Source: Pieris napi
Taxonomy: Eukaryota > Arthropoda > Insecta > Lepidoptera > Pieridae
Direction of reading: 5' to 3'
Assembly (NCBI RefSeq): GCF_905475465.1
Contig: NC_062248.1
Coordinates: 2,108,001 to 2,172,000 of the forward strand
DNA: 64,000 nt
Made by a program: the position numbers and the translations under genes. This document shows positions 1 through 13,156 of the stretch, piece after piece; within the stretch, counting starts at the first letter, position 1, and the number at the start of each line of letters is the position of its first letter. Under the pieces are notes generated by a model. It worked only from the letters and a program-made list of their open reading frames with translations, was not told where the DNA came from and did no database searches.

Positions 1-2696
1 CAGAGAAAATTGGCTGATGTTTACATATAAAATAAATAAATATCGTGAATACAGTTTTCACACGAAAACATACGTAGATGTCTTTACTTTTACTTTGTTG
101 GTAACTTTTTTTGAAAAACATGTGTTGACCTAACTTCAGGGTGTCGGCTTTTTGTGACGGTGTGCGCACATCGTAAAAATTTACTCACATCATTTTTCCC
201 TAACGCGCCAAAAGATACTTCTGTTGGGTATAACTTCAAAAATTAATAATGGCCGCGTCTGTCTATGAACGTGATAAACTTCTTACTAATAGACAGTATA
301 TCAGTAATAATGTAAATTAACTGAAACATAACAATTACTTATGTCGTAAAAATCTTGCCAAAATGTTAAAACGTGAGTTTAATCTCAGTGCGGTCCCAAC
401 TTAAATTATAGGAAACAGCATCGGTCAGCAACCTTCGACTAATGACACGGTAATGCGCTTACGGGCTTGCGGATAACAGTAAATGAATGATATCTTCACC
501 CACAGCACACCTTTTTTACCTATCTTCCTGAACGGTTCGCTCTAAATGCATAACTAATGAGTCAGTCAACAGTAAGTTAATTTAATAATTAATAATTATT
601 AAAAGAAACAATCCAAGGTAAGGTTTTTATAATTTCTCATTGACATGAAGGTTTATTCAAAAAATTGAAGGTTATATAAGTGATTTAAATCAGGAATAAA
701 TCGAATTAATATATAATAGGATAGTGATATAAAATACTACATCATTTTATAGCTTTATTATTAAATTAACTTGTAATAATATATCTTAAATCATATTAAG
801 AATAAAAATAAAAATAATGTCGTCCCTGTTAATATCGAATCCATTTTTTGAAATAATAATGTACTACAAATAATTATTTTGTATTATTATTAAAAGTAAT
901 TCATAAATACATTTATCTATTAAACTTACCACATAAAAACACACTAATGAACTTTTTAAGCACATTTTTAAAAATTAACGTTCATTTACACTATTTGAAA
1001 TTTAAATTAAATATTGTCGCGGCACACTTTTAGTACATTTGCGAATTTTGACCCGAATGTAGAGATTACACATTCGCGGTTGTAGAAGGGCGTGCGGTCG
1101 GCGCACTGCCCGTGTAGACAACAAGTGGTTTTCATTATAACGGGAACTTGGTCTAAAGTGTATACTGCTGCCGCAAATACCAATTCTAGTACAAATTGAC
1201 TCTCTCTTTTCATCAATTATTAATTACTTCAACGCCATCTATTGGATTTTTTTATAAAAGTCCTTCATTATTGAGTTTGAGTAGGTACTGTCTACTAAAT
1301 ACAATAAGGATTTTTTTATTAAATTCACAAAATGCAAGGTATTAACTAACTGTATGTTTGTAACCTTAGTAAAAGACACTCAGAAAGGGACAATAAACTT
1401 AAATTTCCTTATTATAATTTAAGTAAAGTTCGAACAGTTGTGAAAAGTCACTGCGCCCTCTGTCAATAACTTGGTCGGTCCGGTTTATACCGGACAATTC
1501 ATTGGCATTCATGCTATAACCTTAACGAATATTTTATCTAATAATAAGGTTATATTGCAAAAACGTAATTTAGTGTATATTCCCGCAAATAAACAAGAAA
1601 ATACTATATATTTTACAATATGTTTGGGTCCCCAGATGTTAATTGTCAGTATTTAAATGTATTCTATGGTCGTGAGTGTCAGCACACAGCAAATACAAAA
1701 TGCTTCTAGTGTCAAATGATACATGACAACTAGAGTTTGGACTTCGCTTATTTTAAAATATTTATAAAGCAAGTATAATTAATATCTAAATCCTGTTAAT
1801 CACAAACAATTAGGGATGAAACAGTTTTTAAAGAAGAGTTAGTACAAAGTATTGTTCAATTATTTAAGACATTTGATCTTTTGTGTTTTTCTGACAACAA
1901 CAAGAAGAATTTGTCTTCAGAGTTTGACAGCAGTAAACAAAGTTTCAAGGACAGCGATAAACTATTGAAAGCTAACTAAACTACAACAAACTATATTTAA
2001 ATTATTTTGTCAATCACACAAATTTTTTGGACTTAAATTATATGTAATTAATAATCTTTAAAATAGTTCAATACTGCGGTAAGTTGTTGTATTATTTTGA
2101 AAAAATCAGCTGTTTGTCAATAATATCTTCGATCTCTTTCATTCATTGATTAAAATGTTAATGCTGTCCTTATCCCACAAATACATTTTTGGGCAGTCTA
2201 TTTTGGTACATTACCATCACTATGAGATGTGATTATACTAATTTTGTGTCGTCTTATGGTTTAAGAATACTCTTAGGTTTCATAATTAATGGTTGGAAGG
2301 TAACTTACGTTAAATATCACATCGATTTGCGCAACAAAACCACGCTTTGCTTCTTGCTTACTCTAACCAATAAACATAATTCTATGTATGATTACAAAAT
2401 CTCTGCCTAAATATTTCGTATTTAAACTGAGAATACACAATATTTAGCATAACATACATTTAAGACAACTATGACAAAGCATAATGCAATAATGCAGTTT
2501 GACTATACTTTTAAGATGAACATTTATTAAATATCAATTTATATACCAATTCAGTCAATCAAAGCTATCTGGTAGAAATGGGTGCTGTCTAAAAGGTTTT
2601 TATTAATTAACTTAATAATACTTTTTATATTTTCGAATCTTTTTTATATATTTGTAGTTAATAGTGTTAAATTTAAAAATAATTTTGAATTTCCAG
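1..2696. other. Region upstream of the first visible MTF-1 exon
   Basis: AT-rich. Apart from the candidate peptide ORF at 1007-1216 I see no exon, RNA gene or clear repeat. The missing MTF-1 start may lie here, unrecognised, or before the window. Confidence 0.5.
1007..1216 (-). CDS. Candidate small cysteine-rich secreted peptide (unconfirmed)
   Basis: A 69-residue minus-strand ORF with hydrophobic start (FVLELVFAAAVYTL) followed by a cysteine-containing part (TTCCLHGQC, NRECVIS, KVCRDNI). The 3' half is clearly richer in GC than its flanks, as coding sequence here tends to be. On the same strand TTTTATAAAA lies about 40 bp upstream of the ATG. I recognise no family. It could also be the last exon of a minus-strand gene, or chance. 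Confidence 0.25.
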   Translation of the reverse strand: MMKRESQFVLELVFAAAVYTLDQVPVIMKTTCCLHGQCADRTPFYNRECVISTFGSKFANVLKVCRDNI

Positions 2697-5600
2697 AAAT
2701 AATGAACATATACCAATCTTGCCAAAAAGCATGGAGACTAAAGCATGTATCGATAAATGCAAGGTAAAAGAAGATAATAGTGCAAGATATAAATGTGAAT
2801 ATGATGGGTGTGAGAGAACATATAGTACAGTTGGTAATCTACGAACCCACTTGAAAACACACACAGGTAATGATTAAATATTTCTAACACACCATATCGT
2901 CAAACAATATATTACCATCTATTGTATTTATATTTCTAGAAATCAATGTATCAATTCTTAATATAGTGAAATAAATATGTAATTTGGATACCAAATACGT
3001 ATAACTAGTCAATTGAAAGTTGGTAACAATTTTACTTAAGAACATAGTTGATGTTAGTATTTTTACCTATATATATTGTATTCTTAGTTTTCTAATCTTG
3101 GCTATTTTTCTAAAGACCTAGAGATTTGAAAATTAATCAAGAAAATTTTCTGACTCTTAAAAGATATCTATTTGATTTACTAGAACCACTTTTTGCTGCC
3201 TGTTTTAACTATACACCTGTAAGTTCTTAAAAAAACCTAATAATTATATAGTATCATCACTATTTTTGCTATGTAGTAGGTACTTATATTACTTAAAAGG
3301 TATTTTAAACTTTGGGAGTAATAATTTATTTTTACCACCTATTACTAACAAGACTCTTTTTTTAGTTAGTTTATCGGGTTTAGTTAATTAAGCTATGTCC
3401 TATTGATCTTTTCAGGCGAGTACAGGTTCACATGTCCGATGCCATCATGTAATAAGGCGTTTCTCACATCCTATAGTCTCAAGATTCATGTGCGAGCCCA
3501 CACAAAGGCAAAACCATTTGCATGTAATATGGGAAATTGTAATAAGGCATTCAACACTCTATACAGGTACATTGATATTCGTACATTCTAAATTTGAATT
3601 AATTTATTTATGTATTGCTATTAATTACTCATCATATACAGTTACAGAATCATTTTGCTATTGTCCTTACTAATATACTGTCTAGTATGGTGTCTTTGTT
3701 GTATTTGGTTAGCTACCAATTTTATCTTGCTTCTGTTAATACAGTACAGGTATAAGGAATTGCATGTTATATAGCACTTCATTATTACTAGCCATTTTAT
3801 GTTGAATCTTTGGTCTGTATGTATAATAATATATTTAGTTAGATAGTTTTATGAAAGTGTTTGTTAAGTAATTTACCCGAATTATTATATACATAATGTA
3901 CATACAAGGTTCGATCTTCGTAAAAAATGGTCAAACAAGGTATGTTATTTGTCATTTCTGTCTAAACAATGCAAAACGAATGATAAATAACAAAAATCTA
4001 ATTACTTTAATATATTTGTCATTAAAAGTATTAAATTATAATATATCTAAAGTAAACATACATTATTCTACCTAAGTATATTTATTTCAGCTACAATTTA
4101 AATTTATTTTATACAAACACATTAAAAATAAATTATAACATTGCTTCTGTGCAATAGAGAAGGTTATCAGCCCCAAGCCCCATTAATGATGACGTCACTA
4201 GTACCTTGGACTTGAAAGATTATGCAATCCAACAAAAGGGTTATTGTTTTCGAAACATGAGTTTCTAAACAGAACAACTCTTAAGATTTATGATCACTTG
4301 GGAAATTGCCAATTCGTATCAACGCGCGATTTTAATGCAAATTAGTGAATCAACTTTATGTCGTTGGATTAAGAGTCAATTTTGAATGTATTAGCTTAAC
4401 TATTTCTATACCGCATATCTGCCACGAAATTTTGTGGTTCCCCTTTAATTTTTAGTTTATACTTATCATGTTTGGTGTTTCCTTTCGTGGTCTTCTATTA
4501 CGAAATTCGGTCATTTTGTTTAACCAATTGTTAGTGAGGTATTCTAAAGATTTCAGTTCTTATATATTAGACTTATATTAACAACCAGTGGCGCTACAAC
4601 CTCGGTCTAGCCCACAGATGACCCGGCAAACGTTGTTTTGTATATTATTTCTAGGAAACATTTTTTTAGTTCAATAAAAATAACTATCTACTATACTTAA
4701 AAATAGGGGTTGATCGTAAAAGGGTGAAAATTAAGGGTTGTATGTATTTTTGTATGCTGTATCATAAAAAAATAAAACCAAAAAAATTTATCTAAAAAAT
4801 ATTTTTTTAGCAGTGGCCCACCCTTAACATTTAGGGGTTTGAAAGATAGATAGTAGCCGATTCTCAGACTGACTAAATATGCATAAAATTCATAAGAATC
4901 GGTCGAGCCTTTTCGGAGGTGTATGGAAACGAACATTGTGACACGAGAATTTTATATATATTTAAGAAAAATATAACACAAATGTTAAGTAATATCCATA
5001 AATACTGTCAGTAGTCTCGCTGGTGCGTTGCCGGAATCTAGAAGTAACCTAAGGGGTCCAGAAATACTTTGAACAATTAGCTAGGTGCTCTTAGACTTTT
5101 TTAAAAAAAATTCAAAAACAATTTTTTAGATTAGTATTAATTCTAGTGAATACATGTCATTTAATTTTTATTGCACTTGTACTGTACCCTCAGTAGGTAC
5201 TTTTATATTTTTTTCTCCATACCTTGGTTGTCTGGAAGAAAAGGTAACGAAATAAATAAAACATCGCAATTATCACATCACATGTCGAACATGTTACAGG
5301 ATTGATAGGTGACAAATTGCTGATAGGAAGATATTCGCACGTTAAATGTATTGTGCCAGAGATCAGAATTGCTAGATATTTGGCACGCTTCCTATATTGT
5401 TGTTTATTGAGCTAATTTGGAACATAATACTTTTTAATTGAAAATTCGTTTTTCTTAACCATTTGATAAATAAATGGTTCAGTAATTGTAATTCAAGAAA
5501 CGTTCTAGTTTATCAGTAGTACTCTACTTTTGCACCGTCTAAGGGAGCGTTCAACTATTACGTAACAAATTTTGGGAAGGGGGGGGGGGGTCGTCTTCTT

Positions 5601-8600
5601 GTAAAACGTTACGATGCGGGGCGGGGATTGAATTACGCGTTATTGTTAATATTATTATCGACTTTCCAGTACTTTACACCACATAATAGAGTACTTTACA
5701 TCACTGGGTGGTCACGAAACGTTTTACTATTGGGTACAGAAAAACGTTACGGCGCGTTACATGGTTACGTTACAAAAATTGCGTGACGTAATACTTGAAC
5801 GCTCCCTAAGTCATTTGTCAATTGTTTTTTATGCACTTATCTGTGTTACTCTATGGCACTGGTTGCCGAACTTATATAAGGTTGACGGTCTTGATTGTTG
5901 ACATTACGTGATGAATTTTATTGTTTATGCTTTTTAAGTTTATACTAAAATTTGACTGAATTACCTTAAAAAACGAACGAACTTTTTTTATCTGTTTCGT
6001 CTCATTTACAATTACAGATTAAGAGCTCACCAAAGATTACACAGTGGTGATACATTTAATTGTAAGGCTGAGGGTTGTACAAAGTTCTTTACGACGCTAA
6101 GCGATTTGAAGAAACACATACGAACACACACACAGGAGCGCCCGTACAAGTGAGATATATTTACTTAGCATAACGTCTTACGATAGACAAGGTTTTAATA
6201 GCAATTTCAGATTATTTTTACAGGCCGGCAACGCACTTACGATGAACCAAAAAGTCGACGGCGTGTGTCATGCACAGAAATATTAGGCCAGACCTTAAAA
6301 GGTTGCAACACCACCGGCTTTAAGTCACTTTTTTTAAATATAACAGGGGGCAAACGGGGAGGACGCTCACCAGATTTTAAGTGATACCGTAGCCTCTGTA
6401 CACTCAATGCCACAGAGCTCGCGAATATGTTGCCGGCCTTTTAATAGAACACTTCTCCTGAAAGACCTAGAATTGATTCGGAAATACTTTGTGGGTAGCT
6501 GGTTCCACATAGCACTGGTACGCATATCTGAATCAGAGCAATCCATCCAATTATCACTGACACAGATCACATGTCGTCTAGGGGTTAAGAAATATTAACT
6601 ATTTGGTTTAATAAATATTAATAATAATCTCGTTCATTATTTCATTCCAACTTCATATCTTATTTTCAGATGTGGAACAGACGGTTGCGGTAAATCATTC
6701 ACCGCGTCTCACCATTTGAAGGCACATGCGCGTACGCACACGGGTTCGAGGCCGCACGCGTGCGCCGCACCATCTTGTGGAAAACATTTCGCAACGCCCA
6801 CCAGTCTAAGAGCCCACGCTGCTAAACATCAGGTACCAACATTTATGCCTTTCGGCTTCACCATTAGTTGTATGATTGTTTAATGACGCGTTATACACTT
6901 GCGGTATGATTATAATTACTATTTTAATTCTTATTTATCTATTCCATGGACCTAACACACAACTTATACTTAAGAAATAATTGTTGATAACATACTAATG
7001 TATGAATGAAACTCAAATGTGTTGCTGAAATATGTATTTTAAAAGAATCACTTTTATTCTATTTTATAATCCAAAATGTTCTAACAAACACATCATCGAA
7101 TTAATTTAAATGACAAGCCAAGCGTTTGACGTTCATAAGTGTACATTGTGTTACCAACATGAATAAATGATTTTTGACTATTAGCGTGTTTTCCACAGAC
7201 TAACAAACGAACTTAATGTAACATCGGTAAACACATAATATATAATCAATAATCTAAAGAATCTAATCTAATATTAATTATTTCTTTATATGTATTTAAA
7301 TAATATTCGTAGTAACCTCTAATTCTCATTCGAATTCTTCGCGATTATGACGGATTATCCGGAGCTGGATATATTCGGTAGTGGGCTGATCAATTTTAAA
7401 GAAAGCATTATTAAATGACTAATCCGCTGTTATAATGGTATTTTTTTTTGTTCAACGATACAACACCCAGGATCATCTACTTGAAGTTAAGTAAGCTATC
7501 ATGTAATTGTAAAAATAAGATGGTGCTAATGTTTTACCCTGCTTGAGCCTATTTCATTTGTTCGCGTTAAAATAATTTTGAGGCGCAACAACTTGAAATT
7601 ACTGCCGCTTCACAAAAACAAATAATTTATTGAAGTGAAACTTCTTTAGGCGCATGACGGTAAAATTTTTACGGAACGTCACGAAGATTTGCAGCGTATT
7701 TGTTGAAGAAAAGGGAGAAACCGATCAAGAGAGAGTGGGAAGGGTTTTATATTTTATGCAAAATAATTTATTGAAATCTTAAATGACGAATTGTAAATTA
7801 AAATTCCACGTGTTTTTACTATCGAAAAAATAAATTTTAAAAATTAAATTTATTATTTGTATTAATTTCGACACTTTTAATATTTTAATGACAATTAAAT
7901 TCATTAAATTCCTAACATATCTTACTTTTTCCCTTCCTCTAAGTCTCGGAAATCTAAAGTTTTAGATTTGTATAAATATGAACAAGAGTTAAAAATTAGT
8001 TTGCCAAAGAAGTTTCACTTTCACGGCATGTCTCATGTTCGATGACATGTGTCAGTCACAGCAGACTGATCACTGTTTATTTGAAAAAAAAAAAATGATC
8101 TCGAAACAGATACAAAATGCAAGACCTAGACCAGAAGGTTGTAGTGATATGTTGTTTTTTTTTTAATTCAGTGGCCAAACGACAGCAGCAGTAGTTGGCA
8201 AGTTTTATAAACTTTCAGCAACATATCGGCATAACAATTATTATTTGAAAGTGTGCTTCAAGACACTAAACCAGTAGGATATATTATTCTCTTGTGTATT
8301 CAAAATACATTGAACAAAATACCGTTGAAGTTGTTTATTTTTCTAAAGAAAAAACAATTGCAATCTGAGTCATTTGTGCACACAGCCGTTTGTGCACGTT
8401 CAGCCAAGAATAATATATTTCACAGATTGGACTAGAGGTTTTGCAATTACTATATTACCCATTTGACTTTTCAGACGGAAAGTGAGCCGCAACCAGTTAA
8501 AGTATCAGAACCCCTTCCCAGTAAACCGCCAGATGGGATGAATTGGGATAGCCTCCTCGAATCCTTCGGAAAAATCACCACAGAGTCCAACTCCACTGAC

Positions 8601-9773
8601 GGCAGCCTAGACGATATTAATCCTCTCTCTAACAACGTCGACATAACCGAACTACTTTTTGACAACACTAACGATAACGCTAACTACGACATCACAAATC
8701 TTGACCTAATCCCCTTCGATGATAAGACCAAGAAAATCGACTGGAATAAAAATATGGACATCAAACCCAAAGCGATGCAATTAGCCCTAGCCAACGAAGT
8801 GGAACTACAGGCGCCGTGGATTGACGTCACAGCTTTAGCGGCTTCCATACAAGAAACCCCAGTCAGCATCAAAGAGAAAACACCAGAAAATATATTCACC
8901 CTTGCCACTTTTGTCCCCACACACATGCAAAGTTACATAGACCTTAATTCAGAAGTACCTACAGCGAATGTCGAAACTTTCGACCTAGATACGCCTAACA
9001 TACTAGATGTCAGCGATAAAGTGTTTAATGACAGTGAATTGGTAACAAACTTCGATCGTCCGACAGAAATAGATTTTCTTAAACCCGGTCCTTCGATTGA
9101 CAGATCTCTAAATACGCCACCCCCAAAAGTTCAGCACAATATTGAAATTAATCCTTCCAATTCCGTACTGTTTAATACGGATCTCGCTTTAGAAGACACA
9201 CTTCTATTTGACAATGAACCGCCATCCGATATGTATGTGGTTAGGACAGAGAATATATTCGGCAAACAGAAGAGGAATGCTCTAGAACAATTAGCGGCCG
9301 ATGCAGGCATTTGTTCCTGCGTTAATTGTAAATGCGATCCCAATGGTAATTGTTCTAACGACGTAAAATCAAATAGCAAAGATTGCTGCGAAGATAAATG
9401 CTCATGCGTGAACTGCAAATGCAATCACGCCGAAATGAAATGCGCAGTTGGATGCGGTAAAGCCACAGATACAAACCACAACACGTTCTTAGATTATCAT
9501 AAACGACATAATAATTCAAATTTAGAAGAGTATGGAGTCTATACGCACGAGTGCTACGATGACACGCCGGCCAGTGTCGCCGAGAGTTTAAAGAAGTTGA
9601 CATGTTCTTGTGATACAGATAATAGCACCTGCTGTCAAACCAATGACAAAAGAGATAAAAAATCTTGTTGCGTTACTATTTGTATTAAAAATGTGGAGAC
9701 CTTTAAACGTTTTCTTAATAATGATTTGTTAACGGCTTTGAAGACACCAAGTTTTAATATGACAACGAGTTAG
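2697..9773 (+). CDS. MTF-1: Metal-responsive transcription factor 1 (MTF-1), 5' end missing
   Basis: Nuclear zinc-finger activator that binds metal response elements and induces metallothionein and metal-transport genes. Five exons read in one frame: 2697-2866, 3416-3566, 6018-6149, 6670-6832 and 8475-9773 (stop TAG), all with AG/GT borders, giving 637 residues. The first four exons encode six consecutive C2H2 fingers in the MTF-1 order (finger 1 CEYDGCERTYSTVGNLRTH, finger 2 ending SYSLKIHVRAH, finger 6 ending SLRAHAAKH). The 432-residue last exon is acidic and Ser/Thr/Pro-rich, then carries two copies of CSCVNCKC (9312 and 9399), the motif forming the copper-responsive cysteine cluster in insect MTF-1, and a third Cys-rich stretch near 9600-9680. 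The first exon starts in phase 2, so at least one upstream exon with the start codon is missing; I could not find it in 1-2696, and it may lie outside the window. Introns contain SINE, Helitron, Harbinger and MITE remnants. Identity is secure; the 5' end is open. Confidence 0.93.
4607..4968 (-). mobile_element. Helitron-like element (relative of 57177 copy)
   Basis: Minus-strand copy: ACCCGGCAAACG near the 3' end, ACACGAGAATTTTATATATA at the 5' end, and shared inner blocks (TTAGGGGTTTGAAAGATAG; GATTCTCAGACT). Both ends are somewhat degraded. Confidence 0.65.
5543..5806. mobile_element. Harbinger-like MITE
   Basis: 264 bp with inverted ends GGGAGCGTTCAA and TTGAACGCTCCC, flanked by TAA on both sides (5540-5542, 5807-5809). 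It contains a run of 11 or more G and several near-repeats of AACGTTACG. Lies in the MTF-1 intron 3566-6018. A one-ended relative starts at 23681. Confidence 0.8.
6250..6325 (+). repeat. SINE family A fragment
   Basis: AAAAAGTCGACGGCGTGTGT and AAAAGGTTGCAACACCACCG only. In an MTF-1 intron between finger exons. Confidence 0.6.
6340..6590 (-). mobile_element. LINE 3' end fragment, family L
   Basis: Minus-strand frame reads MWNQLPTKYFRINSRSF then LKGRQHIRELCGIE, the C-terminus shared with copies at 37060, 41185 and 43880; followed by the GGCAAACGGGGAGG 3' region. Confidence 0.65.
7634..8022 (+). mobile_element. Repeat family M, copy 1 (AGTGAAACTTCTTT ends)
   Basis: Ends AGTGAAACTTCTTTAGGC and, inverted, GCCAAAGAAGTTTCACTTT. 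Contains ACGGAACGTCACGAAG and a shared AT-rich core (CAAAATAATTTATTGAAATC). Copies 2 and 3 lie at 22020-22332 (inverted) and 38862-39733. Lies in the last MTF-1 intron. Confidence 0.75.
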
Positions 9774-10377
9774 CTTTTCGTAGTAATGATTATGCATTTA
9801 TTTGTGTACTTATATGTATTTGTGTGCATACAGAAATTGCACTGTCTGGTGCTGTACATTAGAAATTAAGAACTAAATGTTTTCGATGAATTTAAAGTTA
9901 TAAATTATTTATTTATTGTTAAAAAATTATAATTATACTCTATTTTATTGATCAAAAGTGATATTAAACCACATTTTATTGAATAAATATATTTAATAAT
10001 ATTTTTACAAGGTGCTATAAATTAATATTTATAAAAAGAACTACAACCAAAGATGGTATAGTATTAAATAATTATGTACAAAAATATGGTATTTAAAGTA
10101 TGTTAGAGCATAAAATAAATTTTATTCATGTTATAAAATTAGGTAAGATATTTTTGTAGTATTCTTGATATAGAGATATATATTTTAATATATGTATAAT
10201 ACGAAACTAATGTGCCATCACAATTTTTTTAATGTGTATATGTAATTTAATATATGGTGCCGAAAATGTGCCTTAAACATTGTTATAGTACTTACCTAAG
10301 TGCCTTGCACAAATCAAATGAGATTTTATTAGATATTAAAAGCAATAATCACAAGCTGTAAACTTTCTAGTCTCAAT

Positions 10378-10383
10378 AATAAA
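10378..10383 (+). other. Likely poly(A) signal of MTF-1
   Basis: AATAAA about 600 nt after the MTF-1 stop. An earlier AATAAA near 9982 is an alternative. Confidence 0.5.
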
Positions 10384-10404
10384 CGCTTTTCATAATAATA
10401 GTCT

Positions 10405-10410
10405 TTTATT
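10405..10410 (-). other. Likely poly(A) signal of the UPF0239 gene
   Basis: AATAAA on the minus strand (TTTATT on plus), about 360 nt past the stop, 21 bp from the facing MTF-1 signal. Confidence 0.5.
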
Positions 10411-10773
10411 TCTCAATTCACATTAAAAGTATATAATACGTAAAAACTTAAAAGCTATTTGAATTTCATATTTGAGTATTCCCTTCACTTAAATCTACCA
10501 AATAATTATAAAAAAATTATAAAACTCTTTACAAAACGGTTTTAATTAACAGCCATGTTTAAATGCAATACATTTTAGAGATCTATTTCTATTAAATACG
10601 TAATGAATACATCTATGACAAATTAAGCCAATTGCTTTACTTAGTTAAACATTTCCACAATTTAAAAGTATTATTTAAACTGACCCATCAAAGCTAAACA
10701 GAACTAAGTTTACTCAACTTCAATTATACTGATTCTGAACTAAACAATAATTGATAAAAGTAGCACTCATAGC

Positions 10774-11389
10774 TTAACGCCGTTTTTTCTTGTCATGCCT
10801 TCGTGCTCTAGAGATTGTTGCTCGATGTCCGGGAGATGATTGTTCTGAACTACATTCATCGCTGTCGGTGTAGGACTAAACATTTAGAAAATATTATAAT
10901 TATTTTAGGTGCAATAATCTTTCACTATGATTTGTATCAAAATACAAATTGCTCTCATGTAACTTACTAATGCAAGTAGGTGGTTTTGGCTTTTGTGTTT
11001 TTGTAAGTAGATGCCTAAAACTTGCATCATAAATTTAAATAGTATTATGTTCTTTTAATATTATACATACTAATTGAACTTAGCAATGTTATTAGTTCAT
11101 GAATTAAAGTTACAAAGCAATAAGGTACGTCAATGTAAGTATTAAATTTTAGGAGCGTAGATGATAGGTTTCTCATTAAATAGACAACAGCACACAACTT
11201 ATAACATTATAATTGTTTAGTATATATTACAAATTACAATACCTTTTCATATGGGTAAGGTTCACTTTGGTCGTCCGTTAGGGTAACACTTGCCAGTAAG
11301 CAAACTAGTTGAAATGCTGCCCCAATGTAGAGTCCGTACCGAATGATGGTACTCATCATATCTTCAGCAAAGATCTCACTCGGAATCAT
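10774..11389 (-). CDS. UPF0239 family small membrane protein (anon-73B1 homologue)
   Basis: Two exons on the minus strand: 11389-11243 (49 codons from ATG, donor GGTATTG) and 10875-10774 (33 codons plus TAA, acceptor TTTAG), joined in phase 0 to give 82 residues. A short N-terminus is followed by one membrane segment, about residues 15-37, beginning IRYGLYIGAAFQLVCLLA, then an acidic loop and a basic tail ending KKKRR. The IRYGLY-G-FQ-VC core and lysine/arginine end match what I know of Drosophila anon-73B1 (UPF0239), whose function is not established. The KKxRR-type tail could act as an ER retrieval signal (inference). Too short to stand out by ORF length, the gene is supported by the family match and clean splice sites. 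It converges with MTF-1, and two nested hAT elements lie about 180 bp upstream of its start codon. Confidence 0.82.
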
Positions 11390-11571
11390 TTTTTGGGTTA
11401 CGAAATAGGTTTATACAATAAAGTGATAAATGTATTTATTACTACTTAAGTCTCTTTGACCTTGGCAATAATCAATACTTTATACTACTAAGGAATCCTA
11501 GAGAGTAACTCAGAGTAGAGACAGCCGAAATACAAAAACACTTGAGTCTTGAACAATGCCGAATTCCGAAA

Positions 11572-13156
11572 CAGTGTTCACAACTAGGGATGGCGATCTG
11601 AGATCGATTAATCGAAGAATCGATTTTTCGAGCAGAAAATATCGATTTTTTAAATCGATATGAAGTACTGTATCGATTCACTGAATCGATATATCACCCT
11701 TGAAAATCGACATTCGATTTTTTCTGTTTTGGTATAAACCATACAATTATTTGCATTTAGTTGAATGTGCCTGAATTATAAGAGTGCTGCCGGTTAAAGA
11801 GTTAACTACTCATAAACTCGCGAGATGGCTGTATGTTTAGTATCCTTTACTCGCCTCTCTTTAATAAAAAAGTTACGTTTGTAGTCTTTGACTTTATGTA
11901 TTTATAATCTGTGACGATTGATATTGCATTATTCATTTGTTGTTGTCGTTTAATGAATACTGTTATTAGCGTAATATAAGTATTTTCATGATTGATTTTC
12001 ATCAGATTTTCATGTAGTGTTTGTTGCGAAATAATAACTAATTGAGAGTAGGTAAGTAAATAAGTAAAGCGCTTCTTATTTTTTACTTTGACGCTATTAT
12101 TTTCAGTTTGTTCTGTTAGTTGTGATTATCATTTAAATTTACTTTTACACAGGAATAATCAGCATTGAAATAACTAATAAGTAATATGTGGAATTCTTAT
12201 TGATGGAAGTGTTCATACTTCATTCACGATTACTTTATGTCCAATTATCTATTTATTGATAAGATATCGTTAATTGCAATATTAATCTTGTTTTTAGTAA
12301 AATTGATACAAATTTACATTGTAAACGCAAACTTGAAAAAAAGATCGATTTTTTAAGAATCGATTTTGTAGGCCTCGATTTTTTCGTGAATCGATTCATT
12401 AGACTACGATTCGAATCGATTTAAAAATCGATCTTTTTCGTAAAGAATCGCCATCCCTATTCACAACCTGAAGCCAGGCAGTTATCGTACCAGGGCCGTA
12501 AAATTATCGTATATGTGATCCATATACGATAAATTATCGTACAGTCAGGAAAATTGCTAAAAATACTTTAAAAAATCAGATGAATCGTGAAAATAAAATG
12601 TTGCAAACGATTTATAGTTTAAATCTTGTAAACTTGTGTTTTTCAAATTGAAAAAAATAATAATAATTCAATCTCTTCCGTCAAAGAGGAACAAAAATAC
12701 GCAATATTTTCTCGTTGAACAATATGGTGTTCGCTCTAAGTGATATACCTATTGTCCGTAAACATCGCATATTATTTTTATCACTTAAAATTTGTTAGGT
12801 ATTAAAATGTTATCGAAGACTTCCAAATCTGCGTCACCATACAAATCGTGAATTTTTTGGCTGTGCATTCTTATGCGTTTTTGTGTTTGTACATTAACGC
12901 TTTGTTCATCTGCTGTAGTTGCCTTGTGACAGCCGAGTTCCTAGCAGCAGAGTTCCTAATAGAAAAATAAGCCAATAGATGGCACTGACACTAAAAACTG
13001 TAATTTTTATTGGGCTATCTGTGTAATCATCAAATTTTTTATCAGACTGGAAATTATCGTACAATCTGCGTACGATAGTCATGTACCATCGTACATCGTA
13101 CGTAGTTATGAAATTATCGCAAATGTACGATAATTATCGTACGGTTGTGAACCCTG
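11572..13156. mobile_element. Outer non-autonomous hAT element (interrupted)
   Basis: Inverted ends CAGTGTTCACAACC (left) and, read from the other strand, CAGGGTTCACAACC (right) are flanked by the 8-bp duplication TTCCGAAA at 11564-11571 and 13157-13164. An 8-bp duplication and CAGKG ends are typical of hAT. Without the inner insertion it would be about 0.7 kb. Subterminal regions carry repeated ATTATCGTA motifs, plausible transposase sites. No coding capacity is seen. Confidence 0.88.
11585..12459. mobile_element. Inner non-autonomous hAT element, nested in the left end of the outer one
   Basis: 875 bp with inverted ends TAGGGATGGCGAT and ATCGCCATCCCTA, flanked by the 8-bp duplication TTCACAAC at 11577-11584 and 12460-12467. 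The target is part of the outer element's own terminal repeat. Many ATCGATT motifs cluster near both ends in both orientations. No ORF. Confidence 0.9.

Noticed and set aside
161..172. TGCGCAC, a match to the metal response element core, upstream of MTF-1
   Set aside because: A single 7-bp degenerate match in 64 kb is expected by chance and no promoter is located there.
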